Source: Natronoglycomyces albus (GTDB lineage Bacteria; Actinomycetota; Actinomycetes; Mycobacteriales; Micromonosporaceae). Taken from it: a stretch of DNA of 64,000 bases. The notes under the pieces were generated by a model. It worked only from the letters and a program-made list of their open reading frames with translations. It was not told where the DNA came from and did no database searches. The stretch lies in the NCBI RefSeq assembly GCF_016925535.1, contig NZ_CP070496.1:3100001-3164000 (forward strand). The letters are read 5' to 3'. The translations under genes were made by a program, and so were the position numbers. The first letter of the stretch is position 1. Each line of letters opens with the position of its first letter. Shown piece by piece: positions 24,054 to 35,049 of this stretch.

Positions 24054-26436
24054 GCGCGGCATCGGGGATTCACCACCGGACCCTGCTCGAGGTCCTGGTG
24101 CCCCGGAACCTAGCCGGAGCCAGCGGCCAGCGGAGGCGGATGCGCGCCGCGACCGGGCCCCAACGGCATGGGGCGGCTCGGTGAAGAACCGTTCCAAACG
24201 CAATCAAAACCCTTCGTCCTCTGGCTTTGGGACGAAGCGCCGCAGAGAGAAGGTTCGCCGTGCCGCAACTCGGCATAAAATCTCTGAGCCCGAACCGGGC
24301 CATTCTCTCACCGGGCAGGGTTGGCAACGCTCCACTCTCATCGGCATCCGTCGCGACCTGACCGCCTGGTCCACTCGCGAGTTCCAGCCCGCGCTGGTGG
24401 CGCGTACTGCCCTTGGCATGGTCATCGTCGCTGCCTCGCTGCCGCTTTTTGACGGGGCGGGCTGGGTTATGGCCGCCATCCTCGGCGCGTGGGTGGCGGG
24501 CATGGGACTGCTGACACCGGGCACTCGCACCAGCGCTGGAGTGCCTTTGCTTATCGGCTTGGGCGCGGCCTTGAGCCTGCTGGCCGGGTCGGTCGAACCC
24601 AATTGGGTCTTTATTGTCGTCACCGCGGTATACGCCCTCGTTTTGACCTACATCAGCTCGGTGAGTAAAGCCGTTGGCATCATCGCCACCATTTGCGGTG
24701 TCCTTTTCTTCTTCGCCGACCAACTCACCGTCACCGCCACTCCCGGCCAAGCCGCGCTGGCGGTGTTGGCGGGGGCTGGCGTCCAGGCAGTGTTGACCCT
24801 TCTGCCGCCGTATTTTCGATACGCGGATGACCGCAAGTGTCTTTCCACGGCTTGGCGAGTTCTCGCCGCCGACGCGGAGTCGTTGAGCACAAATCACCAC
24901 ATCGCGCTGCAAACGAACCGCTTGCATAATGCTGTGGCGGAGCTGGATTCGCGTCGACGCCTCCCTCCTGCTTTGCGTGAGGCCCGTAACGACGTCTACG
25001 AGGTCTCGGGTGCGTTGACTCAGGTCAGTGCCGCCCGGCTGCGGGCGCAATTGGAAGGTGATGCGGCCTCGGCTGAGCTTTATGCCGAAGCGCTGAGTCT
25101 CGCCGGTCGTCTCCTGCTGTACCTGGCCAATACTGTGACCGCGCCCCGAGGGCGCCCGGTTGACTGGTCGAGTCTGCTCGATGAGCTCGGTGAGCGGGCC
25201 ATCGCGACCCCGACTGGCACCATTCCTGGCGAGGTCACCGGTCTGCTGCGGATTTTGCATCGTTGCGACCAGTACGCCGAACGCATTACGAGGGGCGAAT
25301 CGGGCATCGCCACGTCCAGCCCTTGGCGTCACTCCTACGCTCAGTTGCGGGCGGGGGCACGTCAGCTGGCCCGCAACCTCAAGTGGAGTAATCCGGCTGT
25401 GCGGTTCAGCTTGCGGCGCTCGCTAATCGTGGCCGGGGCCGTGTGGGCGGGAATCCTATGGCCGGGTAACTACGGCTACTGGATTCCACTTACTGCCTGG
25501 CTGGTGCTGCAAGTGGACTTCTACGGCACGATCACGAAGGGGTCGACTCGAGCCGTCGGCACGATCGCGGGCGTGGTGGTGGTCTCTGGGGTCGCCATTG
25601 TCTTGCCACATAGCCTGTGGGTTTTGACCGCCGCCATTATCGTGTTCGCGTCGCTGGCCTACCTCACCCAACCGGTTTCGTTGGCGGTCTTTTCCGCCGC
25701 GACGGCCGGGCTGACGGTGATGCTGGCCGACTTGGTGGGGGATGACGCGGTGACCGCGGCCTGGGAACGGGGGCTGGCTAGCACCGCTGGCGCTGTAGCC
25801 GCCATCGCCCTGTATGTGGTGGTACCGACCTGGCAGACCAGGCGGCTTCCGACGTTGTTGGCAGATCTGATCGACGCTTATTCTGACTATGCGCGGCTGG
25901 TGCTCGACCACCAAGCGCACCCGGCCGATCACAGCGCTAAGCGGATGCGTTTGGCGGTGGACGCGGTGCGCAGCAAGCGACTGGCATTGACCAACGCCGC
26001 CGAGCAGGCCGAGGCGGAGCCTTTGCTGTTGCGGCCCAAGGCCAGTGAGGCGATGGGTACCGAGGCTGCGCTCGCGCGAGCGGCGCGGGCTTTGATTTCG
26101 GTGAACGCGAGTGTGAAAGACGATGACACGGTCGAGCTTCCCGCCGTCGACGTGTGGGCCCAGGCTATTGACGCCTACTATGCTCGCTTGGCCGCCCTAG
26201 TGCGTGACGAGGGCGACCCACCGCCGCCGGTGGATTTGGAGGCGGCTTCGCGCGAGTTCGAGATGGCTGTGGCGACAGGGCCGCCCGAGACGAGGTCGCG
26301 GCGCAAGATCTTGCGGTGGGAGGCCGACCAGGTCGCCGATGCCTTGCAGGACGCCAGCTTGATCGTCAACCACTGGCGCAACGACGAGCGAGCTTCGTCG
26401 CTTGATCAACCTGGAGGGCACAGTCCGCACAGCTAG
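24046..26436 (+). CDS. FUSC-family membrane transporter
   Basis: A 796-aa protein with a long basic, Ser/Pro-rich cytoplasmic N-terminus, a first block of 5-6 membrane helices (about 120-250), a central helical cytoplasmic region (about 260-440), a second block of about six helices (about 455-620), then a cytoplasmic C-terminal domain. This two-block layout is that of the fusaric acid resistance / aromatic acid exporter superfamily (FUSC). The substrate is unknown. ATG 24046 has AAGGA 7 nt upstream and overlaps the end of a short upstream ORF; a GTG near 24181 (KNRSKRNQ) is an alternative, and upstream ATG 23920 is possible. It converges on the S66 peptidase gene. Confidence 0.85.
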   Translation: MAERGIGDSPPDPARGPGAPEPSRSQRPAEADARRDRAPTAWGGSVKNRSKRNQNPSSSGFGTKRRREKVRRAATRHKISEPEPGHSLTGQGWQRSTLIGIRRDLTAWSTREFQPALVARTALGMVIVAASLPLFDGAGWVMAAILGAWVAGMGLLTPGTRTSAGVPLLIGLGAALSLLAGSVEPNWVFIVVTAVYALVLTYISSVSKAVGIIATICGVLFFFADQLTVTATPGQAALAVLAGAGVQAVLTLLPPYFRYADDRKCLSTAWRVLAADAESLSTNHHIALQTNRLHNAVAELDSRRRLPPALREARNDVYEVSGALTQVSAARLRAQLEGDAASAELYAEALSLAGRLLLYLANTVTAPRGRPVDWSSLLDELGERAIATPTGTIPGEVTGLLRILHRCDQYAERITRGESGIATSSPWRHSYAQLRAGARQLARNLKWSNPAVRFSLRRSLIVAGAVWAGILWPGNYGYWIPLTAWLVLQVDFYGTITKGSTRAVGTIAGVVVVSGVAIVLPHSLWVLTAAIIVFASLAYLTQPVSLAVFSAATAGLTVMLADLVGDDAVTAAWERGLASTAGAVAAIALYVVVPTWQTRRLPTLLADLIDAYSDYARLVLDHQAHPADHSAKRMRLAVDAVRSKRLALTNAAEQAEAEPLLLRPKASEAMGTEAALARAARALISVNASVKDDDTVELPAVDVWAQAIDAYYARLAALVRDEGDPPPPVDLEAASREFEMAVATGPPETRSRRKILRWEADQVADALQDASLIVNHWRNDERASSLDQPGGHSPHS

Positions 26437-26498
26437 GTATCAATCTAGGTTTTGGGTCAGCCGCGCGCACGGTCTGGTCACCGTGCCGCTTGTGTCGG

Positions 26499-27575
26499 CT
26501 AGTACTCAACGGTGATGGTTTTGCGTTCCAGATCGAGGCGAATGGTTCCTCCGTAGGGGATCACCAATTGCGGGTCGGTGTGGCCAAGGTCGACATCCAG
26601 CACGACGGGAGCGTGTGGTGCGTACTCCCCCATTGCGGCCAGGACTGCCTTGTGTTGAGCTGCTCGATACTTGTTGCTTTGGGTGTGCGACAGGGTCCTC
26701 ACAAAGCTCCATGTCTTGGGCCGCCCCATGATTAGCGCCGCGCACTGCTGTAGAAAGCCTCGTTCCCCGAGGTTGCGCAACGTACGGTAGACGGTCTTGT
26801 CGTCTGGCAGTTCCTCGGAGGTTTCGAAAAAGAGCACCCGGCCCGACAGTTCCTCAGGTTCGGGCAGGTACCGGTTGGCCATGGCCAACCACGAGACTAT
26901 TTCCAGGTTCCCGCCCCAGCTGCGGCCTTCGATCAGTGGTGACTGGCGTTGTTCGGGGTTGGCGTTGTGCCACTGCCATCCGCCGCTGACAAACATTGAG
27001 GGTGGCTCGTCAAAGGTGCTCTCATCGCCCCAATCGCGGTCGCGGTCGTTGACCTCCTCGGCTGCGGTCAAGGCGAAGGCCCCGCCGGTGAACATCGCGG
27101 CGCGCAGTGATTCCTCGGTCATCGGGTGCATGGCTCCGGGGCGGCCAAACGCTGTCATCACTGTTGCCCCGTGGTAGCCGACTATGCCGAGCCGCTCCAA
27201 GTAGACCAGCAAGTTTGTGCAGTCGGAAAAACCGTAGAACTGTTTGGGGTTGGCCTGCAACAACTCCCCGACCAGGTGCGGCAAGACCGTGATCTGGTCG
27301 TCTCCGCCGATACTGGCGATGACTCCGGCGATATCGGGATCGGCGAAGGCCGCATGGATGTCGGCCGCGCGTTCCTGGGCAGACGAGCCCATTTTGCGGG
27401 TGGTGGGGTACTCGACCGGTTCCAGGTCGAAGTCCTCCCGCAGGCGCTTGAGCCCCAGCTCGAACGGGAGGGGCAACGCCCCTGGCAGTCCCTGGGATGG
27501 CGAGATGACGGCTATGCGATCTCCGGGGCGGAGACGGTTCGCAATGATGGGACTGGGCGGGGTAGCGGTGCTCAT
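26499..27575 (-). CDS. S66-family peptidase (LD-carboxypeptidase/MccF-like)
   Basis: A 358-aa serine peptidase of the MccF/LdcA fold. The nucleophilic Ser lies in YGFSDCTNLL, the family block IASIGGDDQITVLPHL precedes it, and the catalytic Glu and His are probably in LIEGRSWGGNLE and LGHTDPQLVIPYGG. Members either trim L,D-linked D-Ala from peptidoglycan tetrapeptides during recycling or detoxify microcin C-type aminoacyl nucleotides; the spacing and the WGGNLE block look more MccF-like, but the choice is not firm. A TAGTCT hexamer is 6 nt before the ATG at 27573-27575, predicting a leaderless transcript. Confidence 0.88.
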   Translation of the reverse strand: MSTATPPSPIIANRLRPGDRIAVISPSQGLPGALPLPFELGLKRLREDFDLEPVEYPTTRKMGSSAQERAADIHAAFADPDIAGVIASIGGDDQITVLPHLVGELLQANPKQFYGFSDCTNLLVYLERLGIVGYHGATVMTAFGRPGAMHPMTEESLRAAMFTGGAFALTAAEEVNDRDRDWGDESTFDEPPSMFVSGGWQWHNANPEQRQSPLIEGRSWGGNLEIVSWLAMANRYLPEPEELSGRVLFFETSEELPDDKTVYRTLRNLGERGFLQQCAALIMGRPKTWSFVRTLSHTQSNKYRAAQHKAVLAAMGEYAPHAPVVLDVDLGHTDPQLVIPYGGTIRLDLERKTITVEY

Positions 27576-27758
27576 CACCGCAGACTAGTGCAAGAGCGGG
27601 CGCGCGTCACCCTGCAATCATCTCGCTAGGACTCACCGGGGCATCCACATAGATGAAACTTTCTCACCTGGGGCCCCTGATTTTATTGTTGCAACAGTGC
27701 GGTTTCGCCGTCAAGTTCCGATTCACCGCCTGTGGATAACTTCGCAAACGGTCGCACT

Positions 27759-27807
27759 CTACTAGTGATGGGGGACCGGCCTTTGGCCGGTCCCCCATCA
27801 CTAGTAG
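27759..27807 (-). terminator. Terminator of the guaB3 gene
   Basis: Perfect 23-bp arms (27759-27781 and 27785-27807) with a TTT loop, containing GGGGGACCGGCC/GGCCGGTCCCCC. It starts 24 nt past the guaB3 stop codon. No T-tract is present, but stem strength is extreme. Confidence 0.85.
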
Positions 27808-27830
27808 CCTCGTTTAACTACCCAGAGCAG

Positions 27831-28955
27831 TTAGCGCAGCAGCGTGATGCCCGCGCGCTGGAATTCCTTCACGGTGGTGTAGCCGCACTTGGCCATGGAA
27901 CGGCGCAACCCGCCAAACAAGTTCTGCGAACCATCGGGAACCTCAGACGGCCCGTACAGCAACGACTCCATGTCCGTGACGTGTTCGGTCTCCACCGGCG
28001 CCGGGCGGTAGTGGCCACGCGGCAACTTCGGGTGACTTGCCGCCGAATGCCACCAAGCACCACTGGCTGGTGCCTCTTCTGCGTCAGCCAGCGCCGCGCC
28101 GAGCATGGTCGCGTCGGCTCCGCAGGCGATCGCCTTGGCGATCGCGCCAGAGGTGGTGATGCCGCCGTCGGCGATGAGGTGAACGTAGCGTCCCCCGGTC
28201 TCGTCGAGGTAGTCGCGGCGGGCTGCGGCGGCTTCGGCAACGGCCGAGGCCATGGGAACGTCGATGCCAAGCACGGAATCGGTGGTGGACCAGTCGTCGG
28301 CTCCGACCCCGACGATGACTCCAGCGGCCCCCGTGCGCATGAGGTGCAGAGCCGTTTTGTAGTTGGTGCAGCCTCCGGCCACGACGGGGACGTCAAGGTC
28401 GGCGATGAACTGTTTGAGGTTCAAGGCTCCGTCGGTTGAGGAAACGTGTTCGGCCGAAACGATGGTGCCTTGGATGACCAGTAGGTCAACCCCGGCGTTG
28501 AGCACGGCTTCGGAGTAGGTCTGGGTGTGTTGGGGCGACAGTCGCACGGCCACGGTGACGCCCGCGTCGCGGATCTCGGCAATGCGTTCCGAGATGAGCT
28601 CGGGTTTCACGGCCTCGGCGTACATCTGTTGCAGCCGAGCGGTCGCCGTTTCTGGAGACAGCGTCGCCAGTTCCTTCAACAGTGGCGTGGGGTCGGTGTA
28701 GCGACACCACAGGCCCTCCCCGTTGAGCACGCCCAATCCGCCGAGTCTTCCCAACTCGATTGCGGTCGCAGGGCTCATGGTCGCATCCGACGGATGCGCC
28801 ACAGCCGGGATCTCGAACCGGTAGGCGTCCATTTGCCATTCGGTTGAGACGTCGTCGATGTCGCGTGTTCGTCGGCCTGGCGCTAGTGCCACGTCTTGCA
28901 GTCGCCAGCCGCGCTGTGCGATCTTGCCTGGGCCGATCTCCACCATGTCCCGCAA
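27831..28955 (-). CDS. guaB3: GuaB3-family IMP dehydrogenase-related protein
   Basis: A 374-aa TIM-barrel protein of the actinobacterial GuaB3 group (Rv3410c type), which resembles IMP dehydrogenase without CBS domains. Phosphate-binding loops are visible (VHLIADGGITTSGAIAKAI and ADATMLG). In place of the catalytic IMPDH Cys loop (GPGxxCTTR) it has VGVGADDWSTT, so classical IMPDH chemistry is unlikely; a GMP-reductase-like or regulatory role has been proposed for the group. The start is a TTG at 28953-28955 with AGGAG 6 nt upstream; the nearby ATG is too far from it. It lies 34 bp after guaB on the same strand, in the same order as in Mycobacterium and Streptomyces. Confidence 0.92.
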   Translation of the reverse strand: MRDMVEIGPGKIAQRGWRLQDVALAPGRRTRDIDDVSTEWQMDAYRFEIPAVAHPSDATMSPATAIELGRLGGLGVLNGEGLWCRYTDPTPLLKELATLSPETATARLQQMYAEAVKPELISERIAEIRDAGVTVAVRLSPQHTQTYSEAVLNAGVDLLVIQGTIVSAEHVSSTDGALNLKQFIADLDVPVVAGGCTNYKTALHLMRTGAAGVIVGVGADDWSTTDSVLGIDVPMASAVAEAAAARRDYLDETGGRYVHLIADGGITTSGAIAKAIACGADATMLGAALADAEEAPASGAWWHSAASHPKLPRGHYRPAPVETEHVTDMESLLYGPSEVPDGSQNLFGGLRRSMAKCGYTTVKEFQRAGITLLR

Positions 28956-28989
28956 CGTTTGCTCCTCATCCCCGGTTCTGGTTCCGCTT

Positions 28990-30567
<1,578 letters not shown>

Positions 30568-30605
30568 CTAGCCCCCGTCGTGGGGCACCTACCGGGCCGC
30601 ACAAG

Positions 30606-30627
30606 GGGTGCGACTGGAATCGCACCC
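30606..30627. other. Small hairpin between divergent guaB and DUF5319 genes
   Basis: GGGTGCGA (30606-30613) and TCGCACCC (30620-30627) form a perfect 8-bp stem with a 6-nt loop; a GAGAC/GTCTC pair follows. It is in the 214-bp divergent spacer and could be an operator or part of a short transcript. Confidence 0.35.
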
Positions 30628-30772
30628 AGGCTGAGACGGGGGTCTCCTCCCAGCTCATGGGCGCGCGGATCGGCTGTGAAAGCGACGGGACCCGCTGGGG
30701 GCTAGCGCAACGCACGCGGGGAGCGGGCGCGGCATTCGCGCGGCTACTTGCGGCGAGCGCTACCCTAGAAGG

Positions 30773-31165
30773 GTGTCAGAGGAGCCTCGCGATCCATTTG
30801 CCGATGAGCCTGGAAACTTCGACGACGACTCGTGGCGAGACGACCCGGACGGAGAGTCCGAGATGCCTCTCAACGACGTCGAGCGCGCGGAGTTGCAGGA
30901 AGACATGGAACAGTTGCGCCTGTTCGAGCAGGTACTACAGCCGCGCGGCATGCGCGGGCTGGTAGTTGACTGTGCCGATTGCGACCAGCCGCACTATTTC
31001 GCCTGGGGTCTGCTGCTGTCGAACTTGAAGCACCTGCTGGACCACAATGCGACCCGGGTCCACGAACCGGCGTTTGATCCCAACCCCGACGAGTACGTCT
31101 CGTGGGATTACGCCAAGGGATACACCGACGCGTGGGATCACCTCAACTCCGAGGCCGAGGAATAG
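30773..31165 (+). CDS. DUF5319 protein (Rv3412-like)
   Basis: A 130-aa acidic protein with an Asp/Glu-rich first 45 residues, then a compact domain holding DCADCDQPHYFAW (a CxxC pair that may bind zinc) and a C-terminal YAKGYTDAW segment. This is the pattern of DUF5319, conserved in actinobacteria next to guaB and the sigD/bldM region. Its function is unknown. A TACCCT hexamer lies 6 nt before the GTG start, so it is probably translated from a leaderless transcript. It is divergent from guaB and convergent with bldM. Confidence 0.85.
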   Translation: MSEEPRDPFADEPGNFDDDSWRDDPDGESEMPLNDVERAELQEDMEQLRLFEQVLQPRGMRGLVVDCADCDQPHYFAWGLLLSNLKHLLDHNATRVHEPAFDPNPDEYVSWDYAKGYTDAWDHLNSEAEE

Positions 31166-31187
31166 CCCTCTCCCACTTGCGAGGGAA

Positions 31188-31272
31188 GGGCTTATTCAAG
31201 GTGAGGCGACCAACCGGAGACCTTCCCAGCTCGGACCCAGTAACTCGCCTTTTGCTCACCTTGAATAAGCCC
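31188..31272. repeat. Interspersed hairpin element, copy 2
   Basis: Perfect 18-bp terminal inverted repeats, GGGCTTATTCAAGGTGAG (31188-31205) and CTCACCTTGAATAAGCCC (31255-31272), enclose 49 bp. The ends resemble the copy at 9708-9804 (GGCTTAT.CAA and ATAAGCC) and both share GCCTTTTGC near the right end. It lies between the convergent DUF5319 and bldM genes, where it could also serve as a terminator. Confidence 0.65.
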
Positions 31273-31403
31273 AGTGCCGTCCCTGGGCCGAAGGCCGCGC
31301 CAGCGTCATAGCCTCCGTTGTGCTTCTCCCAGGGGCAGCCCGACACCGCGTTAGGTCACCGGATCGTCCCGGCGGCCAACACGCGGTTGGCCAGCACGGC
31401 CCA

Positions 31404-32021
31404 TCAGTGCACAATCCCCGCGCGAAACGCCTCGGCGACCGCGTGGGCTCGGTCTCGCGCACCAAGCTTGCGAAACATACGTCTGGCATGGGTTTTCACC
31501 GTGTCTTCGGAGACAAATAGGTCCCGCCCAATCTCGGCGTTGCTTTTTCCTTCACTCATGCCGCGCAACACCTGCATTTCCCGGGTCGTCAGATTTGAGC
31601 GGCTAGCCATCGCCGCGCGTTGACGCGGTAGGCCCTGAGCGGCTACCTGCGGGCAGACAAGCATGATCGCCTGGGTGAGGGCGACCAGTAGGTCATCGTT
31701 GTCGGCGCTGGCGGAGCGGATGACGCCTCGTGCCCCGGCCGCTACCACCATGGCAGCGGTGCGCGGGTCGGTCGGGCCCGCCATCACCACTGCGGTGCCG
31801 CGCGAACGCTGCCGCACTTCCCGGGTGAAGTGCACCGGGTCCGGGGTGGCTAGATTGACGTCGACGAGAACGACATCGATGGGGCGTCGACGCAGTTCCT
31901 CGTAGACGTCGTGGGTGTTGGCGACGGCGCGCACGGCCTGCGCCAAGCCCATGCGTGTCGCGCAGGCGGCGATCTTGTTTCCGGCCTGGGGAGTCTTCAC
32001 GCACACTAGTACTGTTTTCAC
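31404..32021 (-). CDS. bldM: BldM-type orphan response regulator
   Basis: A 205-aa NarL/FixJ-family regulator. The C-terminal LuxR-type helix-turn-helix (about 143-200, LTTREMQVLRGMSEGKSNAEIGRDLF) is very close in pattern to Streptomyces BldM, and the neighbourhood (guaB, guaB3, groES) matches that of bldM. The receiver domain is atypical: the usual acidic pair after the first strand is replaced (LVCVKTP), although Asp54 stands at the phosphorylation position. BldM in Streptomyces works without phosphorylation, controlling development as a homodimer or as a heterodimer with WhiI. The GTG start has AGGA upstream. No kinase is adjacent. Confidence 0.85.
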   Translation of the reverse strand: MKTVLVCVKTPQAGNKIAACATRMGLAQAVRAVANTHDVYEELRRRPIDVVLVDVNLATPDPVHFTREVRQRSRGTAVVMAGPTDPRTAAMVVAAGARGVIRSASADNDDLLVALTQAIMLVCPQVAAQGLPRQRAAMASRSNLTTREMQVLRGMSEGKSNAEIGRDLFVSEDTVKTHARRMFRKLGARDRAHAVAEAFRAGIVH

Positions 32022-32263
32022 GGTTCCTAACCCTTCATGCCCTTAGGTGGAAAGTGGTCCTTACTGGTGACACGCAGCAGGGTGATTCGCATGACGCGGA
32101 AGGATGACTTTTTTCAAATAATTTTTCTCCCGGCGTTTTAGCTGCTAGTCATCCATTCGAGTGGACCTCACGTCACAAGCCGAAGAATTTTTCGCCACCG
32201 GAGAGCGCACACTCTGTTCGCGTCGCCGCAACACCAGGCCCCAACTAGTGCGACACTTCGGGA

Positions 32264-34024
32264 ATGAGACGCTCTCCGCACCAACAGAAGCATCAGCGTT
32301 CCCGTCACGGAATGAAACGGTCCGACCGCCATTCTGATCACCGCTCATATCCACCTCGTCATAATCTGGATAACGAGCTAGTAGGTATGGACGGTACGTC
32401 CTATGGCCGATATAAATCTCTCCGCGGCACCTGGGTAACCGACGAGTACGAGCTCCTTATCCAGCGGGTGCAGTCCGACCCATTCGCGCCACCGAGCCGG
32501 GTCGCGGTGCGGTTGGACCCCGACCAGGCCGACCTGCTCCCCGAATGGTTCTCCACCGACCACCGCCGCCGCGCCATCGCCACCGTGCTGGTCAAGCGCG
32601 CCAAACAAGCCATGCGCGGCCTGCGGGACCTGCGGCTCGACGCGGGCGGACAAGAAATCTTGGACCGCTCCTCCTGCCAAGTGGGCACAGACGGCTCGGT
32701 GATCTTTCGTTTGGGGGCCCAGCTACCCGGAAAAGGCCGCCGCATCGATGGTCACCAAGCCAAACGGGTGCTGTGCGAACACATTCCCTCAATGGTCGAC
32801 TTCGCGTTGGACCTCGAGGAGGATGAAGCGAAGCGATGGACCGACACCGCCGACGACACCGCAGCACTACGCTCGGCCCTGGTCGACCGTGACCTCATCG
32901 CATTCGTCGCCGACGGGGCCATGTTGGCGCGGCACTCCGGAGTCGATGACCGCCCCCTGGGCGAGGGAGTCCCGTTCACCGCGCCCGACTCTCTGGCCAT
33001 GACTGTCGACCTGCCGCACGCGGGGTCCGTACGCGGCATGGGGATCAAACCGGGCGTCACTCTCATCGTCGGCGGCGGTTTCCACGGCAAATCCACCCTG
33101 CTACGCGCGCTCGAACGCGGCGTATACGACCACGTTCCTGGAGACGGGCGGGAACTGGTCGTCGCCAACCTCGACGCGGTTAAGATTCGGGCCGAGGACG
33201 GCCGCTCTGTGAGCAGCGTCGACGTCCACGCCTTTGTGGACCACCTCCCCAGCGGAGCTGACACCGCCACCTTCACCACCGAAAACGCCTCCGGCTCAAC
33301 CTCGCAGGCGGCCGCGATCGTCGAAGCGCTCGAAGCCGGGTCACGCCTGCTCCTCATCGATGAGGACACCGCTGCCACCAACTTGATGATCCGCGACGCT
33401 CGCATGCAAGCACTCGTGGCTAAGGACCGCGAACCACTCACCCCGTTGGTGGACCGAATACGGTCGCTCTACACCGACCACGGTGTCTCCACCGTGCTGG
33501 TGATGGGTGGGTCCGGCGACTATATGGATGTAGCCGACCGGGTCATCATGATGGACTCCTATGTACCCCTCGACGTGACGGCCAAGGCGAAGGAACTGGC
33601 CGCGAACCCAACCGGGCGCCAGGTCGAGGGCGCGGCGTTCACCATGCCCCGGGACCGCATCATCGAACCCTCCAGCATCAACGCTGAGGTACGCGGCAAA
33701 CAAAAGGTCAAGGCCAAGGGCACCGACGGGATTCAATACGGCGAACAAGACGTCGACTTGCGTTCGGTCGAGCAGCTGACGGACCTGTCGATGACCATGG
33801 GGGTGGCGTTGGCGATACAGGCGGCTAGCCAGCAAGGCTTTATCGATGGAACCGCGACGGTTTCGCAGGTGTTGGACCGTCTGGAGTCGGCTCTGGAAGC
33901 CGATGGCGTGGAAATGCTGGCGAAAATTCGCACCATCGACTTTGCGTTGCCGCGCAGGCACGAGATCGCCGCGGCGCTGAACCGAATGCGGGACATACGG
34001 ATTCGACAGGCCACCTCGCAGTGA
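32264..34024 (+). CDS. ABC-class ATPase (COG3044 type)
   Basis: A 586-aa frame for a soluble P-loop ATPase of the 'predicted ATPase of the ABC class' family. It has the N-terminal GTSYGRYKSLRGTW block, Walker A GGGFHGKSTLL near residue 270, Walker B RLLLIDEDTAATNLMIRD near 365 and a late VLVMGGSGDY motif. There are no membrane segments, so it is not a transporter; a structurally studied relative in trypanosome RNA editing suggests nucleic-acid binding, but the bacterial role is unknown. The start is uncertain: internal ATGs at residues 17 (MKRSDRHS) and 42 (MDGTSYGR) are alternatives. The first 40 residues are His/Arg-rich and may not be translated. Confidence 0.85.
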   Translation: MRRSPHQQKHQRSRHGMKRSDRHSDHRSYPPRHNLDNELVGMDGTSYGRYKSLRGTWVTDEYELLIQRVQSDPFAPPSRVAVRLDPDQADLLPEWFSTDHRRRAIATVLVKRAKQAMRGLRDLRLDAGGQEILDRSSCQVGTDGSVIFRLGAQLPGKGRRIDGHQAKRVLCEHIPSMVDFALDLEEDEAKRWTDTADDTAALRSALVDRDLIAFVADGAMLARHSGVDDRPLGEGVPFTAPDSLAMTVDLPHAGSVRGMGIKPGVTLIVGGGFHGKSTLLRALERGVYDHVPGDGRELVVANLDAVKIRAEDGRSVSSVDVHAFVDHLPSGADTATFTTENASGSTSQAAAIVEALEAGSRLLLIDEDTAATNLMIRDARMQALVAKDREPLTPLVDRIRSLYTDHGVSTVLVMGGSGDYMDVADRVIMMDSYVPLDVTAKAKELAANPTGRQVEGAAFTMPRDRIIEPSSINAEVRGKQKVKAKGTDGIQYGEQDVDLRSVEQLTDLSMTMGVALAIQAASQQGFIDGTATVSQVLDRLESALEADGVEMLAKIRTIDFALPRRHEIAAALNRMRDIRIRQATSQ

Positions 34025-34261
34025 CCAAGCACCGGTGTACTCCATGCTTCCTTTGCGGTAGCTGCGGGCCTCTCCCATTACTCGGCGGCGATCGGCATGG
34101 CTTGGACGCAGTGGTGGTTACCAGTCATCATCGGCCGGTACCCGCCGCTGTGTTACTCGGCGCGCTGGGCGGTCAATGTCGGTCACCGACGCAGAAAGGC
34201 AGCTCATCGGCTATCGAATGATGGCGAGGTCGATCGGTTTGGCCACGGCATGCCACCGTGG

Positions 34262-34684
34262 CTACTGGACGCAGAACTCGTTTCCCTCCGGGTCGGTCAA
34301 CGTGTAGTGGTACTCGGGGAATAGTCCCCACTGTGTGTCCACCTTGCCGATGAGGGTGGCTCCCAGGGCGACGATTCGCTCCACCTCGCTCTCGACTTCC
34401 TCCCTGGTGGGAATACGCCCGGGAGTGGCGCTGATATCCAGATGAATGCGGTTCTTGGCGTCCTTGCCCTCGGGAACTTTCTGGAAGAAAAGTCGTGGAC
34501 CCTCCCCCTTGGGGTCTTCGGCAATCGATCGCTGTAGCAGATCCTCTTCGGTGAGGCCGTTGGCCAATAGTTGCTCCCGCAGCTGGGGCGGGTATTCGGC
34601 TCGGGGGTAACCCAGCACGTCCGACCAAAAGTGCGACAGAGACCGTGGGTTGGCACAGTCGAATGTTATGTTGCCGATCTTCAT
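34262..34684 (-). CDS. Glyoxalase-like VOC-fold protein
   Basis: A 140-aa protein of the vicinal-oxygen-chelate superfamily, 'glyoxalase-like domain' group: ITFDCANPRSLSHFWSDVLGY at the N-terminus, a RLFFQKVPE strand, NRIHLDI and the end TDPEGNEFCVQ. The substrate is not predictable. ATG 34682-34684 (MKIGNITF) has GGAGG 5 nt upstream, a better start than the ATG four codons earlier. It is isolated, with long flanking spacers. Confidence 0.85.
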   Translation of the reverse strand: MKIGNITFDCANPRSLSHFWSDVLGYPRAEYPPQLREQLLANGLTEEDLLQRSIAEDPKGEGPRLFFQKVPEGKDAKNRIHLDISATPGRIPTREEVESEVERIVALGATLIGKVDTQWGLFPEYHYTLTDPEGNEFCVQ

Positions 34685-35049
34685 GTCGACCTCCAAATAA
34701 GATGTGTGGGAGCGTGCTTGCCTGATATCAACGACGGCATGGCCGCATGAAAGGTCACGGGTACCCGCGCCGATCCATTTGGCGGCACCACTATTCGCAG
34801 TTCAGCGTGGTGCGGGATTGAATTGACGTTCGCAGATAACCCTACGATGCGCCTGTGACATTGCGGGCGGGATGTTGCTGCCGCCGGAGAGGGCGTGCGG
34901 CCTCACATCGGGGTTTGTGTGTCGCTGACACCGGATAGCCATCGCGGCCCCATCCTCCGCCCAGCAGCAAACGGAAGGGGTCTGCACCGGCCGCACATAC
35001 GATGCGATCAGTCACGGAACGTGTGTGGACGGTAGGGCAATGAGCGGAT

